7,640 nt of DNA from MB1-2 sp046566065. Lineage in GTDB: Bacteria; Actinomycetota; CADDZG01; WHSQ01. The first letter of the stretch is position 1. The number at the start of each line of letters is the position of its first letter. The DNA lies in contig JBKHXK010000058.1 in NCBI GenBank assembly GCA_046566065.1, positions 1 to 7,640 of the forward strand, given 5' to 3'. Shown here piece after piece: positions 5,514 to 7,640 of the stretch. Under the pieces are notes generated by a model, which saw nothing but the letters and a program-made list of their open reading frames with translations, was not told the origin of the DNA and did not search any database. Position numbers and translations under genes: made by a program.

Positions 5514-5788
5514 GCGGACTTCTGCGCCGCAGAGTTCTTCGCGGCGATGATCTCGTCCGCGCTCTTCGCGCAGCCCGGGCAGAACTTGGAGCCCGCCGGG
5601 ACCTCGACGTTGCAGAAGGGGCAGGGACCCTCCACCGGCTGGTCCTGGTAACCCTCTTTCAAGCCCTGCTTGAACTCTTTGCTCGCCTGGCCCATGGAGC
5701 GGGCCAACTTCGGGAGGCGCGAGGCGCCGAAGAAAACGAGGATGACCGCGAGCACCACGAGCAGCTCAGGTCCACCGATACCCGACAT
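5510..5788 (-). CDS. tatA: TatA/E-like translocase protein with a C-terminal zinc ribbon
   Basis: TatA forms the membrane part of the twin-arginine pathway, which exports folded proteins. This 92-residue protein has the expected short N-out segment, a single membrane helix (residues 6-19, PELLVVLAVILVFF), the Phe20-Gly21 hinge, and an amphipathic helix (22-45) with alternating basic and small residues ending KQGLKEG. Where many TatA proteins have a disordered acidic tail, this one carries CPFCNVEVPAGSKFCPGC (Cys56, 59, 70, 73), a typical zinc ribbon, and a short Lys/Ala-rich end. AGGAGG lies 6 nt before the ATG and overlaps the stop of the upstream oxidoreductase, so the two are surely co-transcribed. 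The TAG stop overlaps the TAA of the convergent alcohol dehydrogenase. No tatB or tatC is in the window. TatA membership is clear; the role of the ribbon is unknown. Confidence 0.85.
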   Translation of the reverse strand: MSGIGGPELLVVLAVILVFFGASRLPKLARSMGQASKEFKQGLKEGYQDQPVEGPCPFCNVEVPAGSKFCPGCAKSADEIIAAKNSAAQKSA

Positions 5789-5794
5789 CCGCTA

Positions 5795-5800
5795 CCTCCT
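5795..5800 (-). promoter_or_regulatory. Shine-Dalgarno AGGAGG of tatA overlapping the preceding stop codon
   Basis: The minus strand reads TA(AGGAGG)TAGCGG-ATG. The final A of the oxidoreductase TAA is the first base of the ribosome site. This favours translational coupling and one transcript for both genes. Confidence 0.8.
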
Positions 5801-6816
5801 TAACGCACCTGGGCGATGACCTCTTCGGCGACGAAGTCGATGTCTTCGGGGTCCGCTACCTGGAAGGGCAGCGCGCCCAGCCCGACGATGACTTCCTCGA
5901 CTCCGAGATCGGCGAGCCGTCCCAGCTGCTCGACCACTTCATCGGTCGTCCCGGCGATGCGTGTGCTCCGGAACTCGTCCAAGGATACTCCCGGCCCCCC
6001 CGTTGCATCCGGCCCTAGGACACCTTCCGGGGTGGCTTTCTTCAAACGGTCGAACCGCTGCTGCAGGTCTGTCTCGTCGCGGCCCGCGAGCACGTAGGCG
6101 CCGACCGAGCGCCGCAGGGTCTGGGGATCGCGCTCCGAGGCCTCGCAGGCGCTGTCGGCGGCCTCTTTTCGGGCGGCATACGCATCGATCGAGCCGATCC
6201 ACGAGAAGTTCCAGCCATCCGCGACCCGGGCGGCGGTCTTGAGGAGGTAGTCGCCCTTGCCCCCTATCCACAGCGGGGGACGCGGCTCTTGGTGGGGGCC
6301 GGGACGGCAGATCGCCCCCCGGATCTCGTAATGCTTGCCATCGAAGGTCAACTCCTCGCCGGCGAGGAGGCGGGACACGATCTCGACCGCTTCCCCGAGT
6401 CGCTCGATGCGCTTGCCCGGCGGGTCGAAGGGGATCCCGGCCGCCTCGTACTCAGGCTCGTACCAGCCGGCTCCGATCCCGACATCGAGCCGCCCCTCTG
6501 ACAGCCGATCCAAGCTGGCGATCATCTTGGACAACAGGGCCGGGTTGCGGAGGTCGTTGCACAGCGCCATAGAGCCGATCCGGATCTTCTCGGTGGCGGC
6601 GGCCAGGGCCGACATCGTGGTCCAGCATTCGAGCGATGCTTGCCGCTCGGACGAGCCTCCGTACTTGCTCCAATCGAGGAAGAGGTGGTCCGAGACCCAG
6701 ACCGAGTCGAACCCTGCGACCTCGGCTTGCCTTGCCATGGCCCTTACGCCCTCCCAGCTGACGGGCTTTCCGGCGAGACTCGAGTCGTAATGAGGAAGAG
6801 CTAGGCCGAAACGCAT
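5800..6816 (-). CDS. Luciferase-like (LLM class) F420-dependent-type oxidoreductase
   Basis: This 338-residue protein belongs to the bacterial luciferase-like TIM-barrel superfamily, whose actinobacterial members mostly use reduced F420 or FMN. Features in order: strand 1 MRFGLALPHY; FDSVWVSDHL at 36-45; CWTTMSALAAAT at 64-75; the flavin-site strand KIRIGSMAL at 77-85; NPALLSKMIASLDRLSEGR at 91-109; the signature GIGAGWYEPEYEAAG at 113-127; PLWIGGKG at 181-188; and ADGWNF at 199-204. The C-terminal AGTTDEVVEQLGRLADLGVEEVIVG is the usual last barrel strand and helix. Length is typical and no residues look missing. ATG at 6816 is preceded by TACACT ending 7 nt upstream and no ribosome site, which fits a leaderless transcript. 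It is the first gene of a unit with tatA. Substrate and cofactor cannot be distinguished here. Confidence 0.88.
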   Translation of the reverse strand: MRFGLALPHYDSSLAGKPVSWEGVRAMARQAEVAGFDSVWVSDHLFLDWSKYGGSSERQASLECWTTMSALAAATEKIRIGSMALCNDLRNPALLSKMIASLDRLSEGRLDVGIGAGWYEPEYEAAGIPFDPPGKRIERLGEAVEIVSRLLAGEELTFDGKHYEIRGAICRPGPHQEPRPPLWIGGKGDYLLKTAARVADGWNFSWIGSIDAYAARKEAADSACEASERDPQTLRRSVGAYVLAGRDETDLQQRFDRLKKATPEGVLGPDATGGPGVSLDEFRSTRIAGTTDEVVEQLGRLADLGVEEVIVGLGALPFQVADPEDIDFVAEEVIAQVR

Positions 6817-6823
6817 GCGCCGG

Positions 6824-6829
6824 AGTGTA
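6824..6829 (-). promoter_or_regulatory. Probable -10 box of a leaderless promoter for the LLM oxidoreductase
   Basis: TACACT on the minus strand fits TAnnnT and ends 7 nt before the ATG, placing the expected transcript start within one base of the start codon. No Shine-Dalgarno is present, and leaderless genes are common in Actinomycetota. No convincing -35 box was found. Confidence 0.4.
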
Positions 6830-6838
6830 GAGGCCCAC

Positions 6839-6844
6839 TACAAT
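6839..6844 (+). promoter_or_regulatory. Probable -10 box for the CBS-domain gene
   Basis: TACAAT ends 9 nt before the ATG at 6854, predicting a leader of only about 2-3 nt. No ribosome site is visible. It lies 9 bp from the opposing -10 box of the oxidoreductase, so the two divergent promoters must share or compete for the same short DNA. Confidence 0.4.
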
Positions 6845-6853
6845 GGCGACGAT

Positions 6854-7318
6854 ATGAACGTTGCCGACATCATGACGCCCGCCGCCCTCACCGATTCTCC
6901 GGATGACACGCTGGCCGAGGCCTCGGCCAAGATGTGGCAACAGCAGACCGGTTCGCTCCTGGTGATGGACGGCGACAAGCTCGGCGGGATCGTCACCGAG
7001 CGAGACATCATGCGCATCGTCGCGGAGGGCAAGGACCCCAAGGCGGTGTCCCTCCGGGACGCCATGACCACCGACGTCGTGACGATCAGCCCGGACACCG
7101 CACTCACCGAGGCGGCCCAGCTGATGTTCGACAAGTGGTTCCGGCACCTGCCGGTGGTTACCGGGGCCGGCGAGGTCGTGGGCATCATCTCTCTGAGAGA
7201 CCTCCTCGGGATGGTCAAGGAGGGCATGACGGAGCCGGCTCGCCTCCAGCAACTGACCGGCCACAAGCTCGTGCGCGACATGCGCCTCGAGCGGGTCGAA
7301 GCCGGAGACCTCGACTAG
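6854..7318 (+). CDS. Two-CBS-domain protein
   Basis: This 154-residue cytoplasmic protein consists almost entirely of a tandem CBS pair, a module that binds adenine nucleotides or related ligands and often senses energy state. CBS1 spans about residues 1-57 (VADIMTP, SLLVMDGDKLGGIVTERDIMR) and CBS2 about 66-122 (LRDAMTTDVVTISPDTAL, HLPVVTGAGEVVGIISLRDLL). The nucleotide-ribose signatures T48-E-R-D51 and S113-L-R-D116 are present in both halves, so two ligand sites are likely. A 30-residue charged tail follows and no effector domain is attached. ATG at 6854 is used: MNVADIM is the canonical opening, while the in-frame ATG at 6815 would add 13 unrelated residues and run across the promoter. Its partner protein is not identifiable. 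Confidence 0.9.
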   Translation: MNVADIMTPAALTDSPDDTLAEASAKMWQQQTGSLLVMDGDKLGGIVTERDIMRIVAEGKDPKAVSLRDAMTTDVVTISPDTALTEAAQLMFDKWFRHLPVVTGAGEVVGIISLRDLLGMVKEGMTEPARLQQLTGHKLVRDMRLERVEAGDLD

Positions 7319-7354
7319 CCGGAGACCCCCGACCGGCCCCCCTGCCGTCCTGGG

Positions 7355-7640
7355 TTAGAGCTTGTGGCGCTCTAGGAGGCGGCGGGCGATGACCGTCTTC
7401 TGGATCTCGCTGGTGCCCTCTCCGATAAGAAGGAACGGGGCGTCGCGGTAGAGGCGCTCGACCGTGAACTCCTTCGAGTAGCCGTAGCCCCCGTGGACGC
7501 GCAGCGACTTCAGCACGATCTCGTTGCAGGCCTCGGACGCGAACAGCTTGGCCATGCCGGCCTCGAGGTCGGAGCGCTCCCCCTGAGACTTCTTCTCGGC
7601 CGCGGAGTACAGCATGAGCTTGGCGGCCTCGAGCGTGGTG
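7355..7640 (-). CDS. Acyl-CoA dehydrogenase, C-terminal part (5' end outside the window)
   Basis: About 94 residues of the C-terminal four-helix domain of an acyl-CoA dehydrogenase are visible; these FAD enzymes introduce an alpha-beta double bond into acyl-CoA thioesters. The signature VHGGYGYSKEFTVERLYRD is followed by IGEGTSEIQKTVIARRLL. The Glu of the EGT motif corresponds to the catalytic base of medium-chain enzymes (MCAD Glu376) and is intact. The reading frame is open to the window edge, so the Met encoded at 7615 is internal. The gene converges on the CBS-domain gene with a 36-nt gap in which I see no convincing terminator hairpin. Chain-length specificity cannot be judged. Confidence 0.9.
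   Translation of the reverse strand, partial: TTLEAAKLMLYSAAEKKSQGERSDLEAGMAKLFASEACNEIVLKSLRVHGGYGYSKEFTVERLYRDAPFLLIGEGTSEIQKTVIARRLLERHKL

Noticed and set aside
6815..6853. ATG at 6815 as the CBS gene start
   Set aside because: The 13 extra residues are unlike CBS proteins, the codon overlaps the start of the divergent oxidoreductase, and the stretch contains both -10 boxes.
7319..7354. Intrinsic terminator between the convergent CBS and acyl-CoA dehydrogenase genes
   Set aside because: Only short CCGG self-pairings are seen and there is no T-run on either strand.

Overview
The window looks like a chromosomal segment from a high-GC bacterium, most likely an actinomycete or a close uncultivated relative. 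Pointers are an F420-type luciferase-like oxidoreductase, a mycoredoxin-like glutaredoxin with a WCGYC site, an AbiEi/DUF559-type protein of a kind common in Actinomycetota, strong GC bias at third codon positions, and apparently leaderless promoters (a -10 box ending about 7 nt before the ATG). No tRNA, rRNA, CRISPR array or transposase gene was seen.

Layout. 1-318 (+) is the 3' part of a YfcE/MJ0936-type metallophosphoesterase. A minus-strand series follows, transcribed right to left: glutaredoxin (4413-4153), rhodanese-MoeB/ThiF fusion (4131-3010), secreted subtilisin-like protease (2927-1371) and an AbiEi-like DUF559 protein (1291-323). The last gene sits between two inverted copies of a repeat of about 35-43 bp, and the outer ends of those copies supply the stop codons of both flanking genes. 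A zinc alcohol dehydrogenase (4458-5513, +) diverges from the glutaredoxin. It converges, with overlapping stop codons, on a luciferase-like monooxygenase then TatA pair (6816-5510, -). A two-CBS-domain protein (6854-7318, +) diverges from the monooxygenase, and the 3' end of an acyl-CoA dehydrogenase (7640-7355, -) closes the window.

Main discovery. The rhodanese-MoeB/ThiF gene is interrupted by one in-frame TGA (3213-3211, read on the minus strand), exactly where the family has its conserved catalytic cysteine (Cys184 of E. coli ThiF). The frame stays open for 66 more codons that encode the normal C-terminus of the family, including the second half of its four-cysteine zinc site, and it ends at TAG. 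Directly after the TGA the RNA can fold into a hairpin with a 6-bp GC-rich upper stem and a hexaloop that starts 21 nt after the UGA and has G at loop position 2. This matches the usual description of a bacterial SECIS element. I therefore annotate the gene as a probable selenoprotein, a sulfur-carrier-activating E1-like enzyme with selenocysteine at its catalytic position, and not as a truncated 306-residue protein. A glutaredoxin is encoded immediately upstream and could serve the same sulfur or selenium redox chemistry.

Secondary points of interest are the inverted-repeat-bounded AbiEi/DUF559 cassette with a 14-bp palindrome in front of the gene, a TatA protein with a zinc-ribbon tail, and a divergent pair of apparently leaderless promoters.
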